A stretch of 64,000 bases of DNA from Nitrospirota bacterium (GTDB lineage Bacteria > Nitrospirota > Thermodesulfovibrionia > Thermodesulfovibrionales > JdFR-88): assembly GCA_014874185.1 (NCBI GenBank), contig JACWAF010000039.1, forward strand, positions 1-64,000, read 5' to 3'. The position numbers and the translations under genes were made by a program. The notes beneath the pieces are model-generated. The model was not told where the DNA came from. It saw only the letters and a program-made list of their open reading frames with translations, and did no database searches. Positions 47,396-56,360 of the stretch are shown one piece after another; positions within the stretch are counted from its first letter, which is position 1; each line of letters starts with the position of its first letter.

Positions 47396-50300
47396 CTACA
47401 AAATACCAGAACCGCTTCCGGGTGTCAAATGCGCAAGCACGCTGGAGACCTCATCAAGCGGGGCCGCGCCAGCGAGTTTCACCTCGAACCCGTCCTCAAG
47501 GAATTTGAGCCTGGCGGCCAGTTCCCTGTCCTCAAGCAGAAGCTGAACGGGCGGCGGCACACCTTCGGCCACCTTGAACCTTATCCTCCCGTTTATCTGC
47601 CGCACCAGGGCGATATTGGCCCGCTCTGAGGCGTGCCGCAAAGACATTACCGTGATCAGATTATTTACTTCCTCCGGGAGCGGCCCGAAGCGCTCATAGA
47701 GCTCGTCCGATATCTTCTTCAGGGTCTCCACATCCGCGGAAGAAGCTATCCTCCTGTAGAAGCTCAGCCTTAACGCTATATCTTCTATATAGGTTTCCGG
47801 GACAAGGGCATCCACGTTCAATTCCAGCGAGGGCGGCGCCTTCTCCTTCACCTCCTCGCCTTTCAGTTCGGCCACGGCGGTCTCCAGGATGTCCAGGTAC
47901 ATCTCGAACCCCAGGTCGTTTATGCAGCCCGACTGCTCGGCCCCGAGCATGTTGCCCGCGCCCCTTATCTCCAGGTCCTTGAGGGCCACACGGAACCCCG
48001 CGCCCAGATAGCTAAGCTCCTCCAGCGCCTGCAGTCTCTTTCTGGCGTCCTCGGTAAGGATGTCGTAACCGGGGACCAGGAACCATGCATAGGCCCGCCT
48101 GTTTCCCCTGCCCACCCTGCCCCTCAGCTGATACAGGTCCGCAAGGCCCATCATGTCCGCCCTGTCCACGATCATGGTATTGGCATTGGGTATGTCCAGG
48201 CCGGAGCCGATTATCGCGGTCGACAGCAGTATGTCCAGTTCGCCGTCCAGGAACCGGAGCATGGTCTTTTCAAGCGGGGCCTCGGGCATCCTGCCGTGGG
48301 CAAGCCCGATCCTGGCGGTCGGCAGCAGGTCCCTCAGCATCATGCCGTACTTTTCTATGTCCTCTATCCTGTTGTGGACGAAGAACGCCTGTCCTCCCCT
48401 TGAAAGCTCTTTTTCAAGCGCGTCTTTTATTATCTGTTTGCCGAATACCGAGACCGTGCTCTTAACGGCAAGCCTCTCCTCCGGCGGGGTCTCTATGACG
48501 CTCATGTCCCTGATGCCGGAGAGCGCCATCTGCAGCGTGCGCGGTATGGGGGTTGCCGTCAGCAGGAGCACGTCCACGTTCTTCCTGAATTCCTTTATCC
48601 TCTCCTTATGGGCCACGCCGAACCGGTGCTCCTCGTCTATTATCAGGAGGCCCGCGTTTGCAAACGAAAGCTCCGCTTTCAGAAGCGCGTGTGTGCCGAT
48701 AAGTATGTCTATTTCGCCCTTCTCGAAGGCCTGAAGGGTTTTCACCTTCTCTTTTTTGTCCTTGAACCGGCTAACGTAATCGACCTTTACGGGGAAGGCG
48801 GAGAACCGCTCGCTGAAGGTGCGGAAGTGCTGTTCGCAGAGGAGAGTGGTCGGCACAAGCACCACGGCCTGTTTCGCGTCATAGACGCACTTGAAGGCCG
48901 CCCTCATCGCAACTTCCGTCTTCCCGTAGCCCACGTCTCCGCAGAGGAGCCTCTCCATGGGCCTCGCGGATTCCATGTCCTTTGTGACCTCGGCTATCGA
49001 CCGGAGCTGGTCGGGGGTCTCCTCATAGGGGAAGAAGCTCGCGAACTCGCGGTGCGCGTCAGTATCCGGGCTGAAGGCGAACCCCTTTGAGGCCTCCCTT
49101 TCGGCGTATATCTTCACCAGCTTGTCCGCAATATCTTTCAGGCGCTTCTTCGCCCTCGCCTTCCTCTTCTCCCAGCCCTTGCCGCCCAGTTTGTCCAGGG
49201 GGGGCGTGGTCTCGGCGGGGCTCCTGTATTTGTGCACCTTTTCTATGCCGTAAAGGGGGACATAAAGCCTGCTGCCCTCGGCGTACTCGATAAGCATGAA
49301 ATCGGCCGTGTGCCCATCCGTGGTCTCTTTCAGGAAGCCCATGAACCTGCCGATGCCGTGGTCCGCGTGGACCACCAGGTCGCCGTCCGAGAGGTCGTCC
49401 AGGTTCTGGATGAGCCCGGAGAGCCTGGACTTCTTCATCGGCTTCCAGGCGGGCTTCTCTCCGAAGAGGTCCTTGTCCGTGAATATGAAAAATCCCGGCA
49501 GCGCCATTCCCGCGGAAAGCGGATGCACCGTGAGCGCGACCCTCCCGGCATAGTCAGCCAGTTCCGGAGGGGCGAGTATCGGGGCATGGACATCATCTTC
49601 AGCGAGGATGTCTTTTATCCTTTTGGCCTGGGCCTCCGAGGAGAGCGCGAAGAGGACGTCAGACGTGCTCCGCAGCCTTTTCACCGCGATGGCAAGCTCG
49701 GTTATGTCGCGCCGCTCGTTCTGGAGCACCCCGTACCCGGCAAGGGGCAGCACGCCCGCGTCCCCGCCTTCACCCTTGATGGGCGCGCGGGAGAGGACGA
49801 CGGCGTCTTCGGGCAGCCCCTCCCTGCCCTCAATCCCGAAGACCCAGTAGTTGCCAAGGCCAAGCCCCTCGCCCGCTTCCGGCTCCTTCGCCGGCAGGAC
49901 AAGGGCCGAGGGCAGATCGCTTGTATGCAGCTGGGTCTCCACGTCGAAGTGCCTTATCGTGTCTATCTCGTCGCCGAAGAACTCCACCCTCACGGGCTCG
50001 TCCATTCCCACCGGGAAGAGGTCCAGTATCCAGCCCTTCATCTTGAACTGGCCCGGTTCGGTCACAAGCGGGGCGGGTCTGTATCCCATGCCAAAGAGCT
50101 TTTCTTCAAGCTCTTCCCTTTTATACTCGATATTCCGCGTGAGATCCACGACCAGACGGTTTATGTCCTCTTCAGGCCATAAAGGGGCCGATATGGCGCT
50201 TTTTGATGAGATTACAGAGAGCCCGGCGCGCGAGGACCTCAGGACGAACTCCGCCCTTCGTCCCGCGGCATCGGGGCTTTCTGGGTCTGGAAGGAGATAA

Positions 50301-50515
50301 ACACCTTCAGGGTCCTTGTTCAGGAGGCGGAGATAAAAATCCAGGTCGCGGAAGAGTTTTAGCGCGTTCTCCTCGGTGTCGGTTATGGCCGCGAACGGGC
50401 CGTCCTCGATCAGGGCCAGAAAAAGCGCGGGCGAGGAGCCGCGGAGGGTATGGATCCGGCCTTCCGGGAGGGTGGCAAGTTTGCGGAGCCCGTCCAGGCG
50501 CTCAAGGATATTCAC
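47396..50515 (-). CDS. mfd: Transcription-repair coupling factor
   Basis: Displaces stalled RNA polymerase and recruits UvrA. The 1039 residues comprise a UvrB-like N-terminal part, the RNAP-interaction domain (DLVVHADHGIGRFMGFL), an SF2 motor (Walker A GDVGYGKTEVAMR and DEEH box in IIDEEHRFGVAHKE) and a C-terminal TRCF domain. It is shorter than the E. coli protein, mostly by a reduced N-terminal region. Confidence 0.96.
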   Translation of the reverse strand: MNILERLDGLRKLATLPEGRIHTLRGSSPALFLALIEDGPFAAITDTEENALKLFRDLDFYLRLLNKDPEGVYLLPDPESPDAAGRRAEFVLRSSRAGLSVISSKSAISAPLWPEEDINRLVVDLTRNIEYKREELEEKLFGMGYRPAPLVTEPGQFKMKGWILDLFPVGMDEPVRVEFFGDEIDTIRHFDVETQLHTSDLPSALVLPAKEPEAGEGLGLGNYWVFGIEGREGLPEDAVVLSRAPIKGEGGDAGVLPLAGYGVLQNERRDITELAIAVKRLRSTSDVLFALSSEAQAKRIKDILAEDDVHAPILAPPELADYAGRVALTVHPLSAGMALPGFFIFTDKDLFGEKPAWKPMKKSRLSGLIQNLDDLSDGDLVVHADHGIGRFMGFLKETTDGHTADFMLIEYAEGSRLYVPLYGIEKVHKYRSPAETTPPLDKLGGKGWEKRKARAKKRLKDIADKLVKIYAEREASKGFAFSPDTDAHREFASFFPYEETPDQLRSIAEVTKDMESARPMERLLCGDVGYGKTEVAMRAAFKCVYDAKQAVVLVPTTLLCEQHFRTFSERFSAFPVKVDYVSRFKDKKEKVKTLQAFEKGEIDILIGTHALLKAELSFANAGLLIIDEEHRFGVAHKERIKEFRKNVDVLLLTATPIPRTLQMALSGIRDMSVIETPPEERLAVKSTVSVFGKQIIKDALEKELSRGGQAFFVHNRIEDIEKYGMMLRDLLPTARIGLAHGRMPEAPLEKTMLRFLDGELDILLSTAIIGSGLDIPNANTMIVDRADMMGLADLYQLRGRVGRGNRRAYAWFLVPGYDILTEDARKRLQALEELSYLGAGFRVALKDLEIRGAGNMLGAEQSGCINDLGFEMYLDILETAVAELKGEEVKEKAPPSLELNVDALVPETYIEDIALRLSFYRRIASSADVETLKKISDELYERFGPLPEEVNNLITVMSLRHASERANIALVRQINGRIRFKVAEGVPPPVQLLLEDRELAARLKFLEDGFEVKLAGAAPLDEVSSVLAHLTPGSGSGIL

Positions 50516-50516
50516 T

Positions 50517-50972
50517 TCAACTCTTCTTTATCCTGTTTATGATCTCTGTCGTGGAGATGCCTTCCAGGTAAGGCAGCGAAAGAGTGCGCCCGGCGAGGTC
50601 CGAGCCCACTATGTCCTCGGTCTTCCAGTCGCCCCCCTTCACCAGCACATCGGGCATTATGGATTTTATAAGCTCGTAAGGCGTGCTCTCGTTAAAGAGC
50701 GCAACGTAATCCACCATCTCCAGTGCGGCGAGCACCACGGCCCTTTCGGCCTCGGGGTTCACGGGCCTTCCGGGCTTTATCGCGCGCACCGAGCGGTCCG
50801 TGTTCACGCCCACCACGAGCACGTCGCCAAGGGACTTCGCCTCTTTCAGATACCGCACGTGCCCGGCATGAATGATATCGAAGCACCCATTCGTAAATAC
50901 TATCTTCCTGCCCTCCCTTTTAAGCGCTTCAACTTCGCGCGAAAGCTCATCGCGCCCAACCACCCTGCCCAT
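50517..50972 (-). CDS. rfaE2: D-glycero-beta-D-manno-heptose 1-phosphate adenylyltransferase
   Basis: Makes ADP-heptose precursor for LPS core. It has 151 residues, the nucleotidyltransferase motif [16 protein letters not shown] near the N-terminus and [13 protein letters not shown] later. It equals the C-terminal domain of HldE. The ATG at 50972 just after the Nudix stop (TAGCATG) is chosen; a TTG upstream at 50993 would add seven residues. Confidence 0.93.
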   Translation of the reverse strand: MGRVVGRDELSREVEALKREGRKIVFTNGCFDIIHAGHVRYLKEAKSLGDVLVVGVNTDRSVRAIKPGRPVNPEAERAVVLAALEMVDYVALFNESTPYELIKSIMPDVLVKGGDWKTEDIVGSDLAGRTLSLPYLEGISTTEIINRIKKS

Positions 50973-50973
50973 G

Positions 50974-51423
50974 CTAATACCCGGCCTCCTCAAGCATCTT
51001 CCTGGCTTTCAAAAGGGTCTCCTTGTCGCCCTTGTATAAAACCTTTTCGAGGGCGGTCTCTATGGGGAACCATTCGGAGGCGTCCACCTCGTAATCGTGC
51101 CCCTCGGTGGAGCCGCTCAAGTACCGCATCAGGTAGAAATGGACGGTTTTTTTATACTTGGCGTTTTCGTCGCTGGAGTAGTACCAGTAGGAGACGGACC
51201 CTATCTTGTCCACGATACCGGCCTTAAGCCCCGTCTCCTCGGCCACTTCCCGGAGGGCCGCGTCTTCCACCTTCTCACCGCCGGCCACAACCCCCTTGGG
51301 GAGTGTCCAGACGGTGCCGCCCTTGACGGAGATCAGGGCCACCTCGAAACCCGGCCGGCCATGCCTTTTCCTGTAGACCACCCCGCCCGCCGAGGTCTGC
51401 ATCTTTATCGAAGGCGGGTTCAT
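50974..51423 (-). CDS. Nudix hydrolase
   Basis: A 149-residue protein with the Nudix box [19 protein letters not shown] and the N-terminal AGGVVYRK. It resembles bis(5'-nucleosyl)-tetraphosphatase-like enzymes. The ATG follows the rseP stop directly. Confidence 0.9.
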   Translation of the reverse strand: MNPPSIKMQTSAGGVVYRKRHGRPGFEVALISVKGGTVWTLPKGVVAGGEKVEDAALREVAEETGLKAGIVDKIGSVSYWYYSSDENAKYKKTVHFYLMRYLSGSTEGHDYEVDASEWFPIETALEKVLYKGDKETLLKARKMLEEAGY

Positions 51424-52518
51424 CTACTGGCCCCTTATAAGCCTCACAATGTCGTTATGGAGCGCGAAGACCATGATGAAGATAAGTATCATAAGCCCGG
51501 CCCTTTGAAGGATCATCTGTGTCGACTCGCTGAGGGGTTTTTTTCTTACGCCCTCGATTGCAAGAAACATCAGATGCCCCCCGTCCAGAATGGGGATGGG
51601 CAGCAGGTTCAGCACGGCGAGGTTCGCGCTTATTATGGCCATGAACATCAGATAAGAGAACACGCCCATTGCGGCCGCCTTGCCGGACTCCTGAACGATA
51701 GCTATCGGCCCGCCAAGCGTATTAAGAGAAAACGAGCCGGAGACCAGCTTCACTATGGTGTCCCAGATAAAATAGGCCATTCGTCCGGTGCCCTCCGCCG
51801 CCTTATAGACCGCCTGAAAGGGGTTTTTGGCCTCCACCACGTGGAAGGGCATTGCGTCCCCCATCCGCTGTATGCCTATGCGCCCTATAGTTACCTCTTT
51901 GCCATCCGGGCCCATCTCTTTCACGGCTTCCGGCGTGACCGCTATCTTGAACACCCCGGAGTCCCTCTTTATCTTCATGGAGACGGGCTGGTTGGGTTTC
52001 GCGCTTATGATCCCCACCACGTCGAACCAGGTGGCTATCGGCTTCCCGTCCACCTCCAGTATGGTGTCGCCCGGCTTGAGGCCGGCCTTCTGGCCCGGCG
52101 AGCCTGGGAGCGTGCTGCCCACCACCGGGGTCATGTCGGCCAGTTTGGGGATGTTTACCGGAAACCCCACGGAAAGGAAATACGCGAATATGACGTATGT
52201 CAAAAGCAGGTTGAAGAACGGCCCGGCAAATGCTATCAAGGCCCTCTTCCAGACGGGCTGCCCCCCGAACGAATAGGCCATCTCCTCCGCCGGAAGCTCC
52301 TCATCAGGGTCTTCCCCAAGGAGCTTTACATATCCGCCAAGCGGAATGGCCGATATCATGTACTCGGTGCCGCCCTTCCTGAAGCCGGCTATCCTCGGGC
52401 CGAACCCCAGCGAGAACTTCAGCACCTTTACCCGCGAGAGTTTGGCCGTTATGAAGTGTCCGAATTCATGGACGAAGACCAGAACGCCAAGAAGGACAAT
52501 GGCCCAGATTATGGTCAA
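51424..52518 (-). CDS. rseP: Intramembrane zinc metalloprotease RseP
   Basis: Site-2 protease that cleaves membrane-bound anti-sigma factors or signal peptides. It has 364 residues, the HEFGH zinc site at 17-21, a PDZ domain (LPGSPGQKAGLKPGDTILEV) and the LDG motif in PIPILDGGHL. A single PDZ is seen. The start is TTG at 52518, with GGGAGC a few nt upstream. Pairs with dxr as in many bacteria. Confidence 0.94.
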   Translation of the reverse strand: MTIIWAIVLLGVLVFVHEFGHFITAKLSRVKVLKFSLGFGPRIAGFRKGGTEYMISAIPLGGYVKLLGEDPDEELPAEEMAYSFGGQPVWKRALIAFAGPFFNLLLTYVIFAYFLSVGFPVNIPKLADMTPVVGSTLPGSPGQKAGLKPGDTILEVDGKPIATWFDVVGIISAKPNQPVSMKIKRDSGVFKIAVTPEAVKEMGPDGKEVTIGRIGIQRMGDAMPFHVVEAKNPFQAVYKAAEGTGRMAYFIWDTIVKLVSGSFSLNTLGGPIAIVQESGKAAAMGVFSYLMFMAIISANLAVLNLLPIPILDGGHLMFLAIEGVRKKPLSESTQMILQRAGLMILIFIMVFALHNDIVRLIRGQ

Positions 52519-52543
52519 TTGCAGCTCCCTTTTAGATTCTTTT

Positions 52544-53701
52544 CTACTTTTTCCCGGATTTCATGAGGCCGGCGGCCGTTTCCCGGGCCCATCTGTCCGC
52601 CTCGATAACGGCGGACACGCCCGAAAGGGCCTTTTTTTCATGCAGCCGCATGGTCTTTTTTATTATAGCAGGAATGCCGGTGAACCCAATCGAACCGGCG
52701 AGGAAAGCCTCCACGGCGGTCTCGTTGGCCGCGTTCAGCACGGCGGACATCGTGCCCCCTTCCGCCAGCGCCTCGTATGCGTATGAGAGGCATGGGAAAT
52801 TCTTCGTATCGGGCTCCATGAAGGTGAGGGTCTCCATTCGATCGAGGACAAGAGGGGTGATCACGTCCGGAAGCCTCTCGGGCCATGAAAGGGCGTATGC
52901 TATGGGCGCCTTCATGTCCGGCACGGAAAGCTGCGCCAAAAGCGAGCCGTCCACGAACTCCGCCATCGAGTGCACTATGCTCTGCGGATGGATGAACACG
53001 TTAATCCTCTCAGCCCCCACGCCGAAGAGGTGATGGGCCTCTATCACCTCCAGCCCCTTGTTCATGAGCGTGGCGGAGTCTATGGTTATCTTCTTCCCCA
53101 TGCTCCAGTTGGGGTGGCAGAGGGCGTCCTCAATACGCACGGCGGCAAGCTCTTTTTTCTTCTTCCCGATGAACGGCCCGCCGGATGCGGTGAGGATGAT
53201 GCTCTTCAGGAACTGGTACCCCCTGCCCTCTATGCACTGGAAGACGGCGCTGTGCTCGCTGTCCACAGGCAGTATCTTCACCTTCCTTTTTCTGGCCTCT
53301 TTCATCACGAGTTCGCCGGCCGTGACCAGGGCCTCCTTGTTGGCGAGCCCGATTGTTTTTCCGGCCTTTATGGCCGCAAGCGTGGGGGCAAGCCCGGCAA
53401 ACCCCACTATGGCTGAAAGGACGAAATCGCTGGCGGGATGCGCTGCAACCCTCAGAAGCCCCTCTTCGCCATCGTAAACGGGGATGTCCGTCTTTTTACG
53501 GAGCCTTTCGGCCGCTTCCGGGTCCCTGAGGGCGCAGATATCGGGCTTGAACTTTTTTATCTGTGAGAGGAGTTCTTTATCGCTGCGGCAGGCGGCAAGC
53601 GCCGCCACCCTGAAGCGCTTGGGGAATTTCTCTATCACCTGCAGGGCGCTCTTGCCGATGGAGCCGGTAGAGCCCAGGATTGTTATCTTCTTTATAGGCA
53701 C
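52544..53701 (-). CDS. dxr: 1-deoxy-D-xylulose 5-phosphate reductoisomerase
   Basis: NADPH-dependent second step of the MEP isoprenoid pathway. It has 385 residues, NADPH motif ILGSTGSIGKSAL, LANKEALV, PVDSEHSAVFQC and the substrate/metal stretch SGGPFIG, all complete. Starts at GTG 53701, without a Shine-Dalgarno. Confidence 0.96.
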   Translation of the reverse strand: MPIKKITILGSTGSIGKSALQVIEKFPKRFRVAALAACRSDKELLSQIKKFKPDICALRDPEAAERLRKKTDIPVYDGEEGLLRVAAHPASDFVLSAIVGFAGLAPTLAAIKAGKTIGLANKEALVTAGELVMKEARKRKVKILPVDSEHSAVFQCIEGRGYQFLKSIILTASGGPFIGKKKKELAAVRIEDALCHPNWSMGKKITIDSATLMNKGLEVIEAHHLFGVGAERINVFIHPQSIVHSMAEFVDGSLLAQLSVPDMKAPIAYALSWPERLPDVITPLVLDRMETLTFMEPDTKNFPCLSYAYEALAEGGTMSAVLNAANETAVEAFLAGSIGFTGIPAIIKKTMRLHEKKALSGVSAVIEADRWARETAAGLMKSGKK

Positions 53702-53708
53702 AATAAAA

Positions 53709-53717
53709 AATATACCA
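53709..53717 (-). promoter_or_regulatory. Extended -10 box just upstream of the dxr GTG
   Basis: TGGTATATT on the minus strand (a TGn extended -10 with TATATT) ends 7 nt before the GTG start. There is no -35 box, as expected for extended -10 promoters. Transcripts would be leaderless. Confidence 0.45.
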
Positions 53718-53802
53718 TAGAACGGGTTTTGGGGGGGTTTTTACAGATTAAAAATGCCGCTCGGCAGTCCTTTTCAGGAGACTCCGCCGGGGTTAAAAAT
53801 TT

Positions 53803-54324
53803 TTAAAACCACCGCCATTTTTTGCGCCATTTTTCCTGTTTTAGTAAAAAGTAGCCCAGGATTATTCTTATCACTACGAGCATGAAGAGGGCGCCAATGC
53901 GTGATAATAGAACCTGAGTGTCTTTAAAGGGCACCAGGAAAAAAAAGACAGTGCTTATGACCTCGGCGGCGATAAGGAATTCAAGGCCAATTAGTATCCT
54001 CTCTCCAAGATATTTGAGTACCTCCTGTTTTCTAATAAGTTTATACGTCGCCATGACCGCGCCACAGAATATGACCAGAGTGCCTATGAAGCTTATCACG
54101 AAAGAAAAGGCTTCAAAAATCCCATGAGCAGAGTATCTGGCAACGTTATGGTCTTTCTTTTGGATATCTTCCTGCTTGTGGCAAAGTGTGCACAACTTCC
54201 TTACGTGAATGGACTCTACATTGGTTCTTTGTCCCTTTTCCGCCGCGCACTTATCCAGAAGGATGACAGTGGACGTAAAGAGCAACACAGAAAAAAAAAT
54301 AAAAACAATGGCGGCACTCTTCAT
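53803..54324 (-). CDS. DUF1622 membrane protein with N-terminal CxxCH motif
   Basis: A 173-residue protein: membrane anchor or signal (4-23), a short soluble part carrying CTLCH at 45-49, then three membrane segments that match DUF1622 (FSFVISFIGTLVIFCGAV; GERILIGLEFLIAAEVIS; IGALFMLVVIRIILGYFL). The CxxCH in the non-cytoplasmic part suggests covalent haem c, and a His at 66 could ligate it. Function unknown. TATACT and AAAAGG lie upstream of the ATG. Confidence 0.75.
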   Translation of the reverse strand: MKSAAIVFIFFSVLLFTSTVILLDKCAAEKGQRTNVESIHVRKLCTLCHKQEDIQKKDHNVARYSAHGIFEAFSFVISFIGTLVIFCGAVMATYKLIRKQEVLKYLGERILIGLEFLIAAEVISTVFFFLVPFKDTQVLLSRIGALFMLVVIRIILGYFLLKQEKWRKKWRWF

Positions 54325-54404
54325 TTCAGACCTTTTTTAAAGTATAGGACAGAAAGAGGAGATTAATAATCTCTAATTAAGCTGGCGTAACCAGCCGATG
54401 GATT

Positions 54405-54440
54405 CTCCCCGCCGGGGACTCCGCCGGGGTTAATTGCAGT
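54405..54440. repeat. Short GC-rich repeat CTCCGCCGGGGTTAA
   Basis: The motif CTCCGCCGGGGTTAA occurs twice, near 53780-53794 and near 54419-54433, flanking the DUF1622 gene. Its origin is unclear. The 168-nt gap 54325-54492 holds nothing else. Confidence 0.4.
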
Positions 54441-54492
54441 AAAGTTAAGCGGAATCAGCCCCTGGGCGGGCGGCCCTCACGGAAATTTCCTT

Positions 54493-54885
54493 TCATATTT
54501 CCAGGTACTCCCGCAGACTGATTATTTTCACGGACTCGAATTTTCCAAGCTGGAGCATTCCTTTGTCGCCCGTCACTATAACATCGGCATTGCCGGCGGA
54601 TGCGCATTCAAGAATCCTGTTATCAGGACCGTCCGTTAATGCGTTCACCTTTTTTACGGGTACAACAAGTTCGCCCATTTCCGACAGATTTACGGCAACA
54701 CGGCTGAGATCTTCCGCCTCCCGGCTGAATTTGGCGGAAAGGACTGACAATACCTCACCGATAATTTCCCTTGAGATCAGGAGGAGATCATTTCCCTGGA
54801 TAACTTTCAGAACCGCCTTTTCAGCCTGGCCGCCTGGAAAAACCAGGGCGGAAATGAAGATGTTCGTATCAAACACTGCCCTCAT
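54493..54885 (-). CDS. PIN-domain toxin (COG1569 / VapC-like)
   Basis: A 130-residue PIN-fold ribonuclease candidate. Acidic-site residues include D6 in VFDTN, a Glu in ISREIIGEVL, and DNRILECA then VTGDKGML. It overlaps the RHH gene start/stop (ATGA). Confidence 0.85.
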   Translation of the reverse strand: MRAVFDTNIFISALVFPGGQAEKAVLKVIQGNDLLLISREIIGEVLSVLSAKFSREAEDLSRVAVNLSEMGELVVPVKKVNALTDGPDNRILECASAGNADVIVTGDKGMLQLGKFESVKIISLREYLEI

Positions 54886-55118
54886 TTTCCGAGGTATTTT
54901 TCCAGGTCTTTTTCAGTCAGGATCCCCTTCTCTTTTGCCTTTTGGCTCCAGTAACCCTGCATCTGATAAAATTCCCTTTTAAGCCTCCCTTTTCTTGCCA
55001 GCCGCAGGGCGTCCTGCACTACGGCGCTAAGGGTCTTCCCCTGTTCACGGGCCAATTCTTCCGCCTCCTTTGCGAGTTCGGGAGGAAGCGATATTGTTTT
55101 TTTGACCGCGGTCCCCAT
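54882..55118 (-). CDS. Ribbon-helix-helix antitoxin
   Basis: A 78-residue protein with an RHH motif at the N-terminus (KKTISLPPELAKEAEELARE) and a C-terminal tail that could clamp the PIN toxin. GAGGTG lies before the ATG. Probably an autoregulated module with the PIN gene. Confidence 0.8.
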   Translation of the reverse strand: MGTAVKKTISLPPELAKEAEELAREQGKTLSAVVQDALRLARKGRLKREFYQMQGYWSQKAKEKGILTEKDLEKYLGK

Positions 55119-55159
55119 TTTTTCACCTCGTGTTTCCGGTATGAATAAATACTACCATA

Positions 55160-55225
55160 TTTCATTCCCGCTTGCCGGGAAACTCCTTCATTAAGGGGGG
55201 GCAGAGGGAACGGAGGGGAATGAAA
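55160..55225. repeat. Small inverted repeat with TTTCATTCCC termini
   Basis: TTTCATTCCC at 55160-55169 is mirrored by GGGAATGAAA at 55216-55225; a TTCCCG-loop-CGGGAA hairpin sits inside the left end. It resembles a decayed member of the TGTCATTCC family. Extragenic. Confidence 0.35.
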
Positions 55226-55256
55226 CGGCTTTCAGGCCATCGGGTTCAATCCAAAA

Positions 55257-55293
55257 GCGGATGCCCTCCGTAATTGGACGGAGGGGCATCCGC
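55257..55293 (-). terminator. Intrinsic terminator downstream of DsrE gene
   Basis: Stem of 15-16 bp (GCGGATGCCCTCCGT against its complement with one bulged base), loop of six. On the minus strand it is followed directly by TTTT. Confidence 0.8.
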
Positions 55294-55297
55294 GCAA

Positions 55298-55384
55298 TTA
55301 AAACGTCAGGGCCTGCCCTTTTCATTAGAACGAGAGACTTTGCCTCAAAAGTTATTAAAACGAAAGGCTCTGCCTTTCTAAAAG
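55298..55384 (-). repeat. Three degenerate tandem units across the DsrE 3' end
   Basis: On the plus strand ATTAAAACG or ATTAGAACG recurs at about 55298, 55324 and 55354, each followed by a short GGC/GCC-type hairpin (for example AAAGGC-TCT-GCCTTT) and CTTTT- or AAAAG-like ends. The third unit encodes the last residues and stop of the DsrE protein. Units are about 30 nt. Confidence 0.45.
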
Positions 55385-55726
55385 CATCTCGGCCAGAAAG
55401 GAGCCGGGCTTCGCCTCGGAGTTTGGTATCTTCTCCGCCTTGTCCAGGCCGTAGTGCTTCACGCAGGAGGCGCAGATGTAGAACTTCGCGCCCAGGTCGG
55501 TGAGGGTCTTTATAAGCTCGGCAACCGGAGAGAACTCGTCCTTCTTCTGCCATTCAAGCGTCTCGGCAAAGCCCTTCTTGGCAAGCAGCACGCCCTTGTC
55601 CATCAGGAAGAAATCGAGCTCGATGTCGAAGGCCTTCATGTTGGTGGCAAGCTGCATGGCCCCGGCAACCACGTCGGGGTTGTCGTAGGATTTCGTAATG
55701 ATAAAGACGAATTTCTTGTTCTCCAT
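55355..55726 (-). CDS. DsrE/DsrF-like sulfur-relay family protein
   Basis: A 123-residue protein of the DsrE-like fold (KFVFIITKSYDNPDVVAGAM; LDFFLMDKGVLLAKKG). CASCVKHYGL carries candidate active cysteines. DsrE proteins move persulfide sulfur or regulate sulfur metabolism; the partner here is unknown. GGGGGAG lies before the ATG. The final MLLERQSLSF is within repeated DNA. Confidence 0.85.
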   Translation of the reverse strand: MENKKFVFIITKSYDNPDVVAGAMQLATNMKAFDIELDFFLMDKGVLLAKKGFAETLEWQKKDEFSPVAELIKTLTDLGAKFYICASCVKHYGLDKAEKIPNSEAKPGSFLAEMLLERQSLSF

Positions 55727-55864
55727 ATCTCCCCCTCTTAAAGGATATTGTTAAAGATATATTAAACTATTTAACTATTGTCCGCCACGGGCTCATTGCC
55801 CTCTGGCCGGAGGGCATCTATGATATCTTCCATTTCGCGTAATCCGGATTTTAGCAAAAAAAAA

Positions 55865-55883
55865 GGGGGCCTGTACGGCCCCC
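55865..55883 (-). terminator. Intrinsic terminator after the cytochrome c gene
   Basis: GGGGGCC and GGCCCCC with a 5-nt loop, followed on the minus strand by a run of nine T residues. A classic strong terminator. Confidence 0.9.
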
Positions 55884-55903
55884 GAAAAAAAACGAGAGAT
55901 GAA

Positions 55904-56263
55904 TTAGCAGCCTTCGATGGCTCTCCTCTTTTTAGGCGCCGGTGCTGCCGCTCCGGTCTTCTGGCCGCCCGCTATGGATTTCACATAGGCTTCGAGGTTG
56001 GCCAACTCCGCCCCTTTGATGGCTTTACCTTTCAGCTTGGTGGTGATCATCCTGTTGATGGTGGCCGGAAGGTTCTTGTCCGTAGCCGCCGCCGCCAGCA
56101 TCTTGCCGCCGCTGTGGCAGGTATTGCAGGCCATTCCGGTCTTCCCAAGCTTGGTGTTGTTGAAGAGGGCCTTGCCCTTCTCCACGTTGCCAGCCGCAAA
56201 TGCAAAGGAAACCATGAGTCCGAGGGCAATCATTGCTGCCAGGGTTATCTTCAGTGTCTTCAA
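55904..56263 (-). CDS. Small periplasmic cytochrome c
   Basis: A 119-residue protein with a signal peptide (MKTLKITLAAMIALGLMVSF and ending AFA), then a class I-like haem c domain with CNTCH near residue 46 and a distal Met in KMLAAAA or INRMI. The C-terminus APAPKKRRAIEGC is basic and ends in a lone Cys. A TTG start at 56263 is chosen since AGGAGG lies 8 nt upstream and the signal peptide begins there; an upstream GTG (56272) overlaps that same AGGAGG. Confidence 0.85.
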   Translation of the reverse strand: MKTLKITLAAMIALGLMVSFAFAAGNVEKGKALFNNTKLGKTGMACNTCHSGGKMLAAAATDKNLPATINRMITTKLKGKAIKGAELANLEAYVKSIAGGQKTGAAAPAPKKRRAIEGC

Positions 56264-56344
56264 ATCGTTCACCTCCTTTCTTATCCGAAATAAGTTATAA
56301 ATTGTAATTTAATCCCGCCTGGTCTTTCAAGTGGAAGATTGGCT

Positions 56345-56350
56345 TATAAT
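56345..56350 (+). promoter_or_regulatory. Perfect TATAAT box 10 nt before the rsmB start
   Basis: TATAAT is followed by CTGAGTCAGC and the ATG at 56361, predicting a leader of only a few nt. No clear -35 box or Shine-Dalgarno. Confidence 0.4.
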
Positions 56351-56360
56351 CTGAGTCAGC

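Noticed and set aside
49232-50182. Plus-strand 316-codon frame in mfd
   Set aside because: Antisense to mfd; no recognisable domain.
55119-55160. Operator for the RHH/PIN toxin-antitoxin pair
   Set aside because: Only a weak GGTA/TACC dyad is visible, too short to claim.
55191-55553. Minus-strand 120-codon frame overlapping DsrE
   Set aside because: Runs through the terminator and repeats downstream of DsrE and overlaps it in another frame; arginine/proline-rich shadow.
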